Both the position numbers and the translations under genes were made by a program. Below are positions 29,081 through 38,487 of a stretch of DNA of 64,000 nt, in pieces. Origin of the DNA: an uncultured Bacteroidales bacterium (GTDB taxonomy: Bacteria; Bacteroidota; Bacteroidia; Bacteroidales; CAIXZF01); the NCBI GenBank assembly GCA_903923925.1, contig CAIXZF010000113.1, positions 88,058-152,057 of the forward strand. The letters are read 5' to 3'. How positions within the stretch are numbered: position 1 is the first letter of the stretch; each line of letters starts with the position of its first letter. Under the pieces are notes generated by a model. The model searched no databases. It saw only the letters and a program-made list of their open reading frames with translations, and was not told the DNA's origin.

Positions 29081-29185
29081 ATGAATTTTGTTAGAATTCT
29101 TGAAGAAGCCAGAAAAAAGCTTGGTATGGCCCTGGCAGAACTGGCTGAAAAATGTGGAACCAATAAATCCTATATTTCCATATAG
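29081..29185 (+). pseudogene. Truncated XRE-type helix-turn-helix gene
   Basis: An ATG at 29081 starts a 34-residue peptide (MNFVRILEEARKKLGMALAE, then LAEKCGTNKSYISI) ending in TAG. It matches the first half of an XRE/Cro HTH: helix 1, helix 2 (LAELAEKCGTN) and the start of the recognition helix (KSYIS), where an intact protein would continue with a variant of xVERG. The reading frame then stops 9 bases before the stop of the convergent yraN-like gene. It is a stub left by a deletion. A TATATTTG box (29031-29038) and a TAACTTTG box (29069-29076) suggest that a promoter remains. Confidence 0.55.
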
Positions 29186-29194
29186 GGGTGTTTA

Positions 29195-29560
29195 TTATCT
29201 AAGCGTCGGATAAAAGGCGTTAATAATGTGGTTAATCTCGGGTTGATTACCGCGGAGAAGGATTGAAATAATATCAAACCGAACTTCCAGAGTGGATGCT
29301 TTATAATTTACGTAGGCATTGGCAGAGCGGATGATAGCCTTACGTTTTGTAGCATCAACGGCCATTTCAGGTGGCATCATCTTATCGGAGCTTCGGGTTT
29401 TTACCTCCGCAACAACAAGAATATTGCCATCGCGTGCTACTATATCAATTTCATTTCTATAAAATCTCCAGTTTTTATCCAGGATCTGGTAACCCTTTTT
29501 CTGCAGGTAGTGAGCTGCAATTTCCTCACCCCTCATTCCGGTCTCATTGTGTGCAGCCAT
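29195..29560 (-). CDS. YraN/UPF0102 family nuclease-fold protein
   Basis: A 121-residue protein of the usual family length. It shows the family signature RGEEIAAHYLQKKGYQIL, then NEIDIVARDGNILVVAEVKT followed by RS. The E, the D in EID and EVK are the PD-(D/E)XK-like core shared with Holliday-junction resolvases. The family is widespread and its substrate is not established. The start is either the Met at 29560 or one eight codons later (MRGEEIA). It lies 38 bp from the LD-carboxypeptidase gene upstream and is probably co-transcribed with it. Confidence 0.88.
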   Translation of the reverse strand: MAAHNETGMRGEEIAAHYLQKKGYQILDKNWRFYRNEIDIVARDGNILVVAEVKTRSSDKMMPPEMAVDATKRKAIIRSANAYVNYKASTLEVRFDIISILLRGNQPEINHIINAFYPTLR

Positions 29561-29598
29561 TTTGAATCATTTTATTAATTAAACATTCTGTTTATTCA

Positions 29599-30513
29599 TC
29601 AGGTATCAAATTCAAGTTCAATCATATCATTTACGCTAAGGCGGCAGTTTCTGCCCATGATTAAGGTACGGTTGTCGTCGATATGTCCTGTCGGAAAATC
29701 AAAACATACCGGGTAATCGTATTCGGCCGTACATTCGAAAATAATTTCCTCTACCGTTTTTCCAAAAGGAATGTCATTATCACGCATGTTGGTCATGCCG
29801 CCTACGATAAGGCCTTTAATGCCGTCGAGTTTGCCCGAACGTTTGAGCTGGCGCATCATCCGGTCGATGTGGTAGATGTATTCGTCGATGTCCTCGATGA
29901 AGAGGATTTTTCCGCTGGTATCAATATCTGAGATGCTTCCGGGCAGCGAATACAGGATGGAAAGATTACCACCAATGAGTACGCCTTCGCCCTCACCTTC
30001 GAGGTAGGGCGCGTTGTTGATGAAGCGGTAGCGCAGCTGTTTCCCTGTTAGCGCGGTAATAAGCGAATCCAGGCTTTCGGGGCTCAGGTTGTTAACCACA
30101 AAGTTGTAGGGCATGAGTGCGTGCAGTGTTTCGATGCCGTAGTTGGTATGAATATGTGCGTGAAGCACCGTGATATCCGAAAATCCGATTATCCATTTTG
30201 GATTTTGTACAAAGTTTTTGAAGTCGAGAAAATCAATCATACGCACGGTACCGTAGCCTCCGCGGGCACAGAAGATCGCACGCACGGAGTCGTTGTCGAG
30301 CATTTCCTGGAAGTTTGCGGCTCTCTGTTCATCGGTGCCTGAAAGCTGGTAATATTCGTCGAAGAGGTTGTCGTTATACATTACTTCCCAGCCTTGTTTT
30401 TCGAACCATTCGATGGCGGTGGCGATGTCGGAAGGACTTATTTTCCGGGCAGGAGCCACGATTCCGATTTTGTCGCCGCGTTTGAGGTAGGGAGGTGTTA
30501 TCATGGGGTTCAT
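29599..30513 (-). CDS. LD-carboxypeptidase (peptidase S66, muramoyltetrapeptide carboxypeptidase)
   Basis: A 304-residue cytoplasmic peptidase that removes the terminal D-alanine from recycled murein tetrapeptides. N-terminal motif: LKRGDKIGIVAPARKISP. The S66 core is ARGGYGTVRMIDFLDF and WIIGFSDITVLHAHI, with the nucleophilic Ser in GFSD. The Glu and His of the triad fit FIEDIDEYIYHIDRM and FPTGHIDDN. Length and motif order match LdcA. It is the first gene of a short minus-strand unit with the YraN-like gene; the ATG at 30513 leaves no overlap with anything upstream. Confidence 0.9.
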   Translation of the reverse strand: MNPMITPPYLKRGDKIGIVAPARKISPSDIATAIEWFEKQGWEVMYNDNLFDEYYQLSGTDEQRAANFQEMLDNDSVRAIFCARGGYGTVRMIDFLDFKNFVQNPKWIIGFSDITVLHAHIHTNYGIETLHALMPYNFVVNNLSPESLDSLITALTGKQLRYRFINNAPYLEGEGEGVLIGGNLSILYSLPGSISDIDTSGKILFIEDIDEYIYHIDRMMRQLKRSGKLDGIKGLIVGGMTNMRDNDIPFGKTVEEIIFECTAEYDYPVCFDFPTGHIDDNRTLIMGRNCRLSVNDMIELEFDT

Positions 30514-30812
30514 TTTTTTTTGTGATTGTTACGACAAAGAAACTTAAAATTTAAATTCCTTTGTTAGGTATGATTGGAAGTCAGATGAATTTCTGTTGAT
30601 ATTTGCCGATTCGCGGATCTTTTTTTTAACGCAAGGAGCGCAAGGAAGGCGAAAATATTTTCATAATTCATGCAATACTTGAAGACTTTCATCAATATAG
30701 ATGCAAATGGGATGGCAAATCGGAAGCGAAGAAAAAATATTTTTCCTGTCAGGCGTCCGATTTCAAGAAGCAAAAGCATCTATAATTGTAAGCAAATACG
30801 TTTGGAAATGTG

Positions 30813-30820
30813 TACCTTTA
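30813..30820 (+). promoter_or_regulatory. Possible -7 box of the RNase R gene
   Basis: TACCTTTA resembles the Bacteroidota TAnnTTTG box and lies 18 bp before the ATG at 30839. A TTG at 30786-30788 is 24 bp upstream, slightly too far for a standard -33 element. Confidence 0.3.
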
Positions 30821-30838
30821 TTCATTAAACCATTATTT

Positions 30839-32998
30839 ATGAGTCCCAAGAAAGTGAAAGTAGTGAAGAAACCCGGGAAGAATACCTTTATCGGACAGGT
30901 GCTTAATGTCTTTGTGAATGCACCTTATGCCGGCTTTAATTACAAGCAGGTATCAAAGCAGCTGGGTATTGAAGACCGCAGCAGTCGCGACCTGGTGAAA
31001 AAAATTCTTGAAGATCTTTTCACCCTGAAGGAAATTGTTGAGGCCAAACGCGGGAAATACAAGCTAAATCCTGAAAAAATAATGGCTCATACCACAAATG
31101 CCGTAATTACTGGTATTGTGGACATGAAGAACACAGGAAAGGCATATATAATAAGTGATGAGTCGCCTGAGGATGTTTTTATATCGGCAAACAATACCGG
31201 AAGAGCAATACATGGTGATAAAGTGAAAGTACATTTGTTTCCTAACCGCCGTGGTCGTAAGCCTGAAGGACAAATTACTGAAGTTCTCGAGCGTGCAAAG
31301 AAACAGTTTGTAGGAATAATCCAGATTTCGGGGAAATTCGGTTTTGTAATCCCCGATGATACTTCTATTCCGGTTGATATTATTATTCCGTTGGCGCAAA
31401 TTAATGGGGCAAAAGACGGAAATAAGGTAATTGCCATGATCACCGACTGGCCTGAGCAATCGAAGAATCCCTTTGGCGAAGTTATACATGTGCTTGGAAA
31501 ACCGGGTGAGAATGAGGTTGAAATGCGTTCCATTCTTGCCTATTATGATTTTCCACTGCATTTTTCGGTGAAAGCTGAAAAAGAAGCCGAAGAAATTCCA
31601 GTTGGCGTTTCGGCTCAGGAGCTGGCAAAACGCAGGGATTTCCGGGGAATTTTCACTTGTACTATCGACCCGGAAGACGCAAAAGATTTTGATGATGCTT
31701 TATCACTAAAGAAACTTGATAACGGCAATTGGGAGGTAGGTGTTCATATAGCAGATGTTTCTTATTATGTGAGGCCTGGAAGCGCTATCGATACTGAGGC
31801 TTACGAAAGAGGCACATCAGTTTACCTGGTCGACCGTACATTTCCTATGCTTCCGGAAAAGCTTTCAAACAATGTGTGCTCACTTCGTCCGAAAGAGGAG
31901 AAACTTTGTTATTCCGCTGTTTTTGAACTGACAGCTGAAGCAGAAATAAAGAATGAATGGTTCGGAAAAACTGTGATAAATTCCGACAGACGCTATACCT
32001 ATGAGGAGGTTCAGGCGATGATTGAGGGCGGTGATGGCGACTACAAAACAGAACTGATGATTCTGGATGACTTGTCGAAACGCCTGCGGAATGAACGATT
32101 CAAAAAAGGAGCCATTAACTTTAAATCGAGAGAAGTAAAGTTCCGGCTCGATGAGAACAAGCGCCCGGTTGAAGCTTTTATAAAGGAACAGAATGAGTCG
32201 CATCAGCTGATTGAGGACTTCATGCTCCTGGCAAACCGAAGGGTTGCCGAGAAAATCGGGATCAAGAAAGATCAGGATAAACCAAGAACCTTCGTTTACA
32301 GGATTCACGATGTGCCGAACCCGGAAAAGCTGCTGCAGTTTACTGAGTTTATCGGGAAACTGGGTTATGGTTTACGAACGAGTTCCCGTCGGGCACTGGC
32401 AGAATCGATGAACAGTCTGTTTAAGCAGATTGCCGGCAAAGGCGAGGAAAACATGATAGAAACCATCGCTATCCGTACCATGGCAAAGGCAATTTATTCA
32501 ACGAAAAATATTGGTCACTACGGACTTGGTTTCTCACACTATACACACTTCACTTCACCAATCCGAAGATATCCGGATCTGATGGTGCACCGCTTGCTCG
32601 AAATGTACATGGAGGGAAAGCCTACGGTAAACCAGCAGGAATATGAGGATAAATGCAAACATTCTTCGCTCATGGAGAAGAATGCATCAGATGCTGAAAG
32701 AGCTTCCGTTAAACTGAAACAGGCAGAATTTTTCCTTGACAAAATCGGGCAGGAGTTTATGGGTTTAATATCAGGCGTCAGCAAATACGGTTTATTTGTG
32801 GAACTTGATATTAACAAAGCTGAAGGGCTGGTTTCGCTGAGGAGTTTAGTTGATGATGTTTATTATCTTGATGAAGACAATTACAAAGTTGTAGGTCAGC
32901 GAAGGGGTAAGGAATATAAGCTCGGGCATCCGGTGAAAATCCGCATTAAACGGATTGATCTTGCCAGGAAGCAAATGGATTTTGAATTTGCTGAATGA
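30839..32998 (+). CDS. rnr: Ribonuclease R
   Basis: 719 residues from the ATG at 30839 (MSPKKVKVVKKPGKNTFIG); an upstream in-frame extension of 46 codons has no family character. It is a processive 3'-5' exoribonuclease that degrades structured RNA and helps rRNA quality control. It has an N-terminal winged-helix segment and cold-shock domains. The RNB domain carries FTCTIDPEDAKDFDDALSL, whose aspartates bind catalytic Mg, and the downstream motif YSTKNIGHYGLGFSHYTHFT followed by SPIRRYPDLMVHR. A C-terminal S1 domain (FMGLISGVSKYGLFVEL) follows. Length is typical for Bacteroidota RNase R. Its stop overlaps the next start (ATGA), so the secreted lamin-tail protein is translationally coupled to it. 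Confidence 0.93.
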   Translation: MSPKKVKVVKKPGKNTFIGQVLNVFVNAPYAGFNYKQVSKQLGIEDRSSRDLVKKILEDLFTLKEIVEAKRGKYKLNPEKIMAHTTNAVITGIVDMKNTGKAYIISDESPEDVFISANNTGRAIHGDKVKVHLFPNRRGRKPEGQITEVLERAKKQFVGIIQISGKFGFVIPDDTSIPVDIIIPLAQINGAKDGNKVIAMITDWPEQSKNPFGEVIHVLGKPGENEVEMRSILAYYDFPLHFSVKAEKEAEEIPVGVSAQELAKRRDFRGIFTCTIDPEDAKDFDDALSLKKLDNGNWEVGVHIADVSYYVRPGSAIDTEAYERGTSVYLVDRTFPMLPEKLSNNVCSLRPKEEKLCYSAVFELTAEAEIKNEWFGKTVINSDRRYTYEEVQAMIEGGDGDYKTELMILDDLSKRLRNERFKKGAINFKSREVKFRLDENKRPVEAFIKEQNESHQLIEDFMLLANRRVAEKIGIKKDQDKPRTFVYRIHDVPNPEKLLQFTEFIGKLGYGLRTSSRRALAESMNSLFKQIAGKGEENMIETIAIRTMAKAIYSTKNIGHYGLGFSHYTHFTSPIRRYPDLMVHRLLEMYMEGKPTVNQQEYEDKCKHSSLMEKNASDAERASVKLKQAEFFLDKIGQEFMGLISGVSKYGLFVELDINKAEGLVSLRSLVDDVYYLDEDNYKVVGQRRGKEYKLGHPVKIRIKRIDLARKQMDFEFAE

Positions 32999-35604
32999 TG
33001 GTAAAGATCGGCCTCGCCAATCTGATTTTCTTTATGGTTTTTATGAATCTGCCTTTTTCGGGTACAGGGCAGGTTATGGACGATTTTTCAGATGGCAATT
33101 TCAGTTTAAACCCTTTATGGACAGGCGATAGCCTTCAATTTGAAGTGAACAGCAGCAAACAACTTCATCTGAAATCTTCAGGAACAGACACCTCCTGTCT
33201 GGTTACACATAACATATTGATGGACAGCACGGAATGGGGTTTCTTTGTGAAGTGTTCCTTTAGCCCTTCGGGCAGCAATTATGCGCGGTTTTACCTCTGT
33301 TCAGACCAGCAGAATCTGAAAGGACCATTGAACGGGTATTACCTGCAATTGGGCGAAAGCGGGTCAGCCGACGGTATTGAATTATTCAGACAATGCGGGA
33401 CAGAGAGTTTTTCTGTTTGCAGGGGTCCGGATTCAATGTTGGCTACCTCTTTTGCACTAAGAATAAAGGTGTTACGTAAGTCGAACGGACTTTTTGCGAT
33501 TTATGCCGATACAATGGGAGGTCTGAATTTTACCCTATATGCCAGCGGTTATGACACTTTGGTTCAAAGCACAGAAAATGTCGGGATTTATTGCAGATAT
33601 ACAACCAGCAATTCCACCAAATTCTACTTTGATGACATCGTTTTAAGGCACATTTTCCTTGATCAGCAGCCGCCGGTTTTGCAATCCTTAAAAGTTATTG
33701 ACCAGCAATCAGCAGAAATTCAATTCAACGAGCCGGTTAACTTTAATAATGCAACAAATCCTTCAAATTACCTGGTCGACAAGGGAGTTGGTCATCCCAT
33801 CAGTTGTACAATAGATACTGCCAGCGGAAATGTTGTAAGTCTCCAATTCAGCCCTGGGTTTCCTGAAGACGTTTTTTGTAAGCTCACTGCCAGTGGAATT
33901 CAGGATATTTCCGGGAATAGTATGGATTCTGCAACAGTGCAATTTTGTTATCACAGGGTGAAACAGCATGATATCCTTATTAACGAAATTATGGCCGATC
34001 CCGAACCCCAGCTTGGCCTGCCACCTTTCGAATATGTGGAACTTTATAACAGGACAACTTTCCCCATTTCCTTAACTGATTGGACCCTTCAAACCGGTAC
34101 CTCCAAAAAGGTATTTCCGGAAGTACGGATTTATCCGCATTCCTTCCTGATAACGGGGAGTGAAAATGCACATCTGTTCTTTTCAAACTATGGTAGTTTT
34201 ATCGGGTTTCCAAGTTTCTCACTGGCAAATGAAGGAACAGATATTTGGCTTTCTGATGAAGAAGGCCGTTTAATTTCCAATGTTTCCTATAGCTCAGATT
34301 GGTATAAAAATCCAGTGAAAGAGGATGGCGGCTATTCACTCGAACAGATCGATCCGGAGAATCCCTGCGGAGGTGAGTCCAACTGGACTGCAAGCAATGA
34401 TCCAAGAGGAGGAAGTCCGGGAAAAATGAACTCAGTATATGCAGTGAATCCCGACGAAACTGCGCCCGATCTTGCAAAAGTGGTTGTAGTTGAAACGAAT
34501 AGTATCCGGCTGACTTTTACCGAACAAGTGGACAGTTCCACCTTGCTGAATCCCTCCACCTACAAAATAGACCAGAATATTGGCAATCCAATTCTTGTAA
34601 GCCCGGTAGGAAAAGGATACACATGTGTGGACCTGCTGCTTGGCAAATATCTACATGTTAATACTATATATTCACTATCTATAACAGACACAATAAAAGA
34701 TTGTGCCGGGAACCAGCTTAGCACAGAATTTGAAATACCCTTTGCTATTCCTGAACAGCCAAATCCAGGAGATCTACTTATCAACGAAATCCTCTTCGAT
34801 CCTGGAAGTGCAGCTGCCGAATTTGTTGAACTATACAATAATTCAAACAAAGTACTCGACCTGGGAAGTATGGTAATTGCCTCGAGGGATACAGTTTCGG
34901 ACACGCTTACCGATATCAATTCACTCAGCGATGGAAGGCTTATTTTCCCGGATGAATACCTTGTAATATCATCGGATCCGGATAAAGTTAAAAATTCTTA
35001 TAATACTTTGAATCCCAGGGGTTTTGAAAAGCTTTCAACGATGCCTCAGCTTACGAACACAGCTGATATAATCGTAATTGCAGATAAAAACCTTCAGATT
35101 CTCGATGAAGTTGCCTACAAGGAAAGCTGGCATCATCCATTATTGAACAGCACAACAGGGGTGTCATTGGAAAGGATAAGCTTTTCTGCCCCTTCATCAG
35201 ATGCTAAAAACTGGCATTCGGCTGCGGGAACAGTTGGTTATGCTACGCCAGCCTATAAAAACAGTCAGGTTCCGGCAATCGACAGCAGCGGCCTTGAATT
35301 AGTAATACAACCGGATGTATTTTCCCCGGATAATGATGGTTTTAAAGATAATCTTTCGATCCAATTTTCATTAAAACAGCCTGATTACCAAGCTAATATT
35401 CTCATTTTTAACGACAATGGCCAGAGAGTTAGAACCCTGGTAAACAATGAATTATGCGGCACAGCCGGCTTATTCAGTTGGGATGGATGTGATGATTTGC
35501 GGAGGGTTTGTCACCCGGGTTATTACATTGTTTTTTTCCAGCTGATTAATCCCGCCGGAATCGTAAAAACATACAAACAGGCGGTTGCTCTGGTTATTCT
35601 TTAG
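32995..35604 (+). CDS. Secreted lamin-tail domain protein
   Basis: An 869-residue protein with a signal peptide (IGLANLIFFMVFMNLPFSGT, then GQ). The N-terminal ~220 residues look like a lectin-like/LamG fold. Two Big_5-type Ig segments and two lamin-tail domains follow. The lamin-tail domains start HDILINEIMADPEPQLGLPP (about 325) and GDLLINEILFDPGSAAAEFV (about 595), each with a VELYN motif. The C-terminus (FSPDNDGFKDNLSIQFSL, DNGQRVRTLVN, HPGYYIVFFQL) resembles the FlgD-like/type IX secretion C-terminal Ig fold. Members are surface or secreted proteins, some linked to nucleases; no nuclease motif is visible here. The ATG overlaps the RNase R stop by four bases. Confidence 0.82.
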   Translation: MMVKIGLANLIFFMVFMNLPFSGTGQVMDDFSDGNFSLNPLWTGDSLQFEVNSSKQLHLKSSGTDTSCLVTHNILMDSTEWGFFVKCSFSPSGSNYARFYLCSDQQNLKGPLNGYYLQLGESGSADGIELFRQCGTESFSVCRGPDSMLATSFALRIKVLRKSNGLFAIYADTMGGLNFTLYASGYDTLVQSTENVGIYCRYTTSNSTKFYFDDIVLRHIFLDQQPPVLQSLKVIDQQSAEIQFNEPVNFNNATNPSNYLVDKGVGHPISCTIDTASGNVVSLQFSPGFPEDVFCKLTASGIQDISGNSMDSATVQFCYHRVKQHDILINEIMADPEPQLGLPPFEYVELYNRTTFPISLTDWTLQTGTSKKVFPEVRIYPHSFLITGSENAHLFFSNYGSFIGFPSFSLANEGTDIWLSDEEGRLISNVSYSSDWYKNPVKEDGGYSLEQIDPENPCGGESNWTASNDPRGGSPGKMNSVYAVNPDETAPDLAKVVVVETNSIRLTFTEQVDSSTLLNPSTYKIDQNIGNPILVSPVGKGYTCVDLLLGKYLHVNTIYSLSITDTIKDCAGNQLSTEFEIPFAIPEQPNPGDLLINEILFDPGSAAAEFVELYNNSNKVLDLGSMVIASRDTVSDTLTDINSLSDGRLIFPDEYLVISSDPDKVKNSYNTLNPRGFEKLSTMPQLTNTADIIVIADKNLQILDEVAYKESWHHPLLNSTTGVSLERISFSAPSSDAKNWHSAAGTVGYATPAYKNSQVPAIDSSGLELVIQPDVFSPDNDGFKDNLSIQFSLKQPDYQANILIFNDNGQRVRTLVNNELCGTAGLFSWDGCDDLRRVCHPGYYIVFFQLINPAGIVKTYKQAVALVIL

Positions 35605-35609
35605 GGCCA

Positions 35610-35629
35610 GGACATGCCATGGCATGTCC
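35610..35629. terminator. Perfect 20-bp palindrome after the lamin-tail gene; possible terminator or regulatory site
   Basis: GGACATGCCATGGCATGTCC is self-complementary and begins six bases after the stop codon. No T-run follows directly; a run of Ts starts near 35,690. It could form a stem that ends transcription before the nuo operon, or be a dimeric protein-binding site. Confidence 0.35.
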
Positions 35630-35754
35630 CAGCTTCGACATGTTCATCATACTGATCAGATCATCCATATTATTCCGTGCTGATGTTTGGTTTTTTTTTT
35701 TAATTTTATGGCAAACTGAATTCATTAACGAACAATTTCGGATAAGCGTTGTTA

Positions 35755-36138
35755 ATGGATTCACAAAACAAGTTTATGCCACAAGATTATATTCCTATTA
35801 TGATTCAGTCGTTCATTGTGCTGGGTTTCGTGCTTACCACCATGATAATGACACATTTACTGGGGCCTCTGAGGAAATCAAAGGCCAAACTCGAGAACTT
35901 CGAATGCGGAATTGAAGGCATGGGAAATGCCAGAAGCCCGTTTTCAGTTAAGTATTTTCTGATCGCCATCTTATTCGTGCTTTTTGATGTTGAGGTTATA
36001 TTTATGTATCCCTGGGCAGTTAATTTCAGGGACCTGGGAGCAAATGGTTTTCTCGACATGCTCTTATTTCTTGGTTTGTTACTGCTTGGTTTTATTTACA
36101 TCGTTTTTAAAGGTGCGTTGAAATGGGATAATTCCTGA
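35755..36138 (+). CDS. nuoA: NADH-quinone oxidoreductase subunit A
   Basis: About 127 residues with three transmembrane helices; first gene of a complete complex I operon. The signature is ENFECGIEGMGNARSPFSVK, then YFLIAILFVLFDVEVIFMYP. In the family this loop and second helix pack against NuoH and NuoD near the quinone site. I chose the ATG at 35755 over a TTG six bases upstream; another ATG at 35776 (MPQDYIP) is possible. NuoB starts 27 bp downstream. The 150 bp before the gene hold a palindrome and a long T-run but no clear TTTG/TAnnTTTG pair. Confidence 0.93.
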   Translation: MDSQNKFMPQDYIPIMIQSFIVLGFVLTTMIMTHLLGPLRKSKAKLENFECGIEGMGNARSPFSVKYFLIAILFVLFDVEVIFMYPWAVNFRDLGANGFLDMLLFLGLLLLGFIYIVFKGALKWDNS

Positions 36139-36165
36139 TTCAGCCGGGAAAGAGGAGAAAGAATT

Positions 36166-36702
36166 ATGGTAACTATTGTAGATGCACCTGATGGGTTTTC
36201 AGGTAAAGGTTTCTTTGCAACTTCTTTTGAGCACGCTATTGGGCTGGCCCGAAAGAATTCGCTTTGGCCATTACCCTTTGCAACCTCATGCTGCGGAATA
36301 GAATTCATGGCAACAATGGGTGCACATTACGACCTGGCCCGCTTTGGCTCTGAACGTCTTAGCTTTTCACCCAGGCAAAGCGATTTGCTCATGGTTATGG
36401 GTACCATTGCTAAAAAAATGACCCCAATTCTTAAAGAGGTTTATATACAGATGGCTGAGCCGAAATGGGTGCTTTCTGTTGGTGCCTGCGCCAGCAGCGG
36501 TGGTATTTTCGATACGTATAGCGTATTGCAGGGAATCGATAGAATAATACCAGTTGATGTATACGTGCCGGGTTGCCCTCCACGGCCTGAACAAATTATC
36601 TCAGGGATTCTGAAAATTCAGGACCTTGTAGGAAATGAATCATTACGAAGAAGAAATTCACAACAATACACTGATTTGCTTCATACTTTTAATATTGAAT
36701 AA
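36166..36702 (+). CDS. nuoB: NADH-quinone oxidoreductase subunit B (N2 cluster)
   Basis: 178 residues, peripheral-arm subunit that holds the terminal [4Fe-4S] cluster N2, which reduces quinone. The ligands are visible: adjacent cysteines in [11 protein letters not shown], one in [10 protein letters not shown] and one in [10 protein letters not shown]. The N-terminus is short, as is usual in Bacteroidota. The stop overlaps the NuoC start (TAATG), which implies translational coupling. Confidence 0.95.
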   Translation: MVTIVDAPDGFSGKGFFATSFEHAIGLARKNSLWPLPFATSCCGIEFMATMGAHYDLARFGSERLSFSPRQSDLLMVMGTIAKKMTPILKEVYIQMAEPKWVLSVGACASSGGIFDTYSVLQGIDRIIPVDVYVPGCPPRPEQIISGILKIQDLVGNESLRRRNSQQYTDLLHTFNIE

Positions 36703-37214
36703 TGTTTGTAGTTCAGCAGGAATTGAATGATAGGGTGAAAATGGCTCTCGATGCCAGATTCAGGGAAGATATCCTTAGTTATGAGCAGCAGTATGACATG
36801 ATGGTTATTACTGTAAACAAGAAATGTATCAACGAAATTCTCAGGTTTTTATATGATGAAACCTTCCTGAAATTTCAATTTCTGACAACTCTTTGCGGAA
36901 TACATTACCCTGAATCGGATAAGCCACTGGGTGTTGTTTATCATCTTCACAGTTTTAAAAATAATCAAAGAATCCGGATTAAAACGTTCACGGAAATCAA
37001 TAATCCCGTTTTCCCAACAGCAACAAACATATGGAAAACAGCAAACTGGATGGAAAGGGAAACCTTCGATTTTTTCGGATTAGTATTCGATGGACATCCT
37101 AATTTGAAAAGGATACTCAACACAGATGACTTCGAAGGATTTCCTTTAAGGAAAGAATTTCCGCTGGAAGACCAGACAAGAGAAGATAAAAATAACAGTA
37201 TGTTTGGCCGGTAA
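36702..37214 (+). CDS. nuoC: NADH-quinone oxidoreductase subunit C
   Basis: 170 residues, a separate NuoC rather than the NuoCD fusion of enterobacteria. The 30-kDa subunit signature is clear near the C-terminus: ERETFDFFGLVFDGHPNLKR, then ILNTDDFEGFPLRKEFPLE. It has no cofactor; in the family it scaffolds NuoB and NuoD at the junction of the peripheral arm with the membrane. The start overlaps the NuoB stop, and NuoD follows after 24 bp. Confidence 0.94.
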   Translation: MFVVQQELNDRVKMALDARFREDILSYEQQYDMMVITVNKKCINEILRFLYDETFLKFQFLTTLCGIHYPESDKPLGVVYHLHSFKNNQRIRIKTFTEINNPVFPTATNIWKTANWMERETFDFFGLVFDGHPNLKRILNTDDFEGFPLRKEFPLEDQTREDKNNSMFGR

Positions 37215-37238
37215 TTTTAGAATGCTTTGAACGGAAAA

Positions 37239-38477
37239 ATGAATAAAAAAGAAGAATACCTTGATTCATTAAAGGGCGATCTGGTAAGCGGTGAAGAGCA
37301 CAGGGAATATAATATCCTGAACCTCGGCCCCACGCATCCGGCAACTCATGGTGTATTTCAGAACATTATGACAATGGACGGCGAGTTCATTGTGCACACC
37401 GAACAAACTATCGGATACATCCATCGTGCTTTCGAGAAACTTGCCGAACGAAGACCTTTTTACCAGATTACACCCATAACAGACAGACTAAACTACTGTT
37501 CATCTCCCATAAACAATATGGGCTGGCATATGACAGTAGAGAAATTACTGGGGATAAAAATCCCGAAACGTGTTGATTATCTGCGTGTTATTATTATGGA
37601 ACTCTCCAGGATTGCAGATCATAATATTTGTAATAGTGTTGTTGGAGTTGATAGCGGAGCACTGACGGGCTTTGTGTATCTTTTTCAGCAAAGAGAAAAA
37701 ATTTACGAAATTTTTGAAGAGATTTGTGGAGCCCGCTTAACCAGCAATATGGGCCGTATCGGAGGCTTTGAACGAAATTTCAGCGATGAAGCCTGGCGGA
37801 AAATTAAAGTCTTCATCGAAGGTTATCCGAATGTTTTAAAAGAATTCGAAAGACTGTTAAAACGGAACAGAATTTTCATGGACAGGACGATAAACGTAGG
37901 TTCAATTTCTGCAGAACAGGCACTGAATTATGGACTTACAGGTCCGAATCTCCGCGCTGCCGGAGTGGATTACGATGTAAGGGTGATGAATCCGTATTCA
38001 TCCTACGAAGATTTTGAATTTACCATTCCAGTCGGAAGCAGTGGAGATACATACGACAGGTTTATGGTACGACAGGAAGAAATGTGGCAAAGTCTGAGTA
38101 TTATCAGGCAGGCAATAGATAAACTTGAAGCTATGCCAGATAAAAATACATTTTTTGCTGATGCTCCTGAATATTATCTTCCACCTAAAGAATTGGTTTA
38201 CAGTAGTATGGAAGCCCTGATATATCATTTTAAAATCGTGATGGGCGAAACAGACATTCCTGTTGGAGAAGTTTATCATTGTGTAGAAGGCGGAAACGGA
38301 GAACTGGGCTTTTACCTTGTAAGCGATGGTGGCAGAACTCCTTACCGTTTACATTTCCGAAGACCATGCTTTATTTATTACCAGGCTTTCCCGGAAATGG
38401 TTGAAGGCAGCATGTTATCGGATGCTGTGCTGGCAATGAGCAGTATGAACGTAATTGCCGGTGAACTCGATGCATAA
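37239..38477 (+). CDS. nuoD: NADH-quinone oxidoreductase subunit D
   Basis: 412 residues from the ATG at 37239; a TTG four codons upstream is a weaker alternative. This 49-kDa subunit forms the quinone cavity with NuoB. It shows NLGPTHPATHGVFQNIM, with the His of the quinone-binding loop, IGYIHRAFEKLAERRPF and RIGGFERNF. It is related to the large subunit of [NiFe] hydrogenases but lacks the metal-binding cysteines, as expected. The C-terminus is GELDA. The NuoE frame begins around its stop. Confidence 0.95.
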   Translation: MNKKEEYLDSLKGDLVSGEEHREYNILNLGPTHPATHGVFQNIMTMDGEFIVHTEQTIGYIHRAFEKLAERRPFYQITPITDRLNYCSSPINNMGWHMTVEKLLGIKIPKRVDYLRVIIMELSRIADHNICNSVVGVDSGALTGFVYLFQQREKIYEIFEEICGARLTSNMGRIGGFERNFSDEAWRKIKVFIEGYPNVLKEFERLLKRNRIFMDRTINVGSISAEQALNYGLTGPNLRAAGVDYDVRVMNPYSSYEDFEFTIPVGSSGDTYDRFMVRQEEMWQSLSIIRQAIDKLEAMPDKNTFFADAPEYYLPPKELVYSSMEALIYHFKIVMGETDIPVGEVYHCVEGGNGELGFYLVSDGGRTPYRLHFRRPCFIYYQAFPEMVEGSMLSDAVLAMSSMNVIAGELDA

Positions 38478-38487
38478 TTTATTGAAA

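Noticed and set aside
30640..30665. GCAAGGAGCGCAAGGAAGGCG repeat upstream of rnr
   Set aside because: It is a short two-unit repeat with no other copy noticed in the window; nothing to support a function.
31064..31561. Antisense ORFs of 148-165 residues inside RNase R
   Set aside because: RNase R is clearly the coding frame here; the opposite frames show no domain and no promoter.
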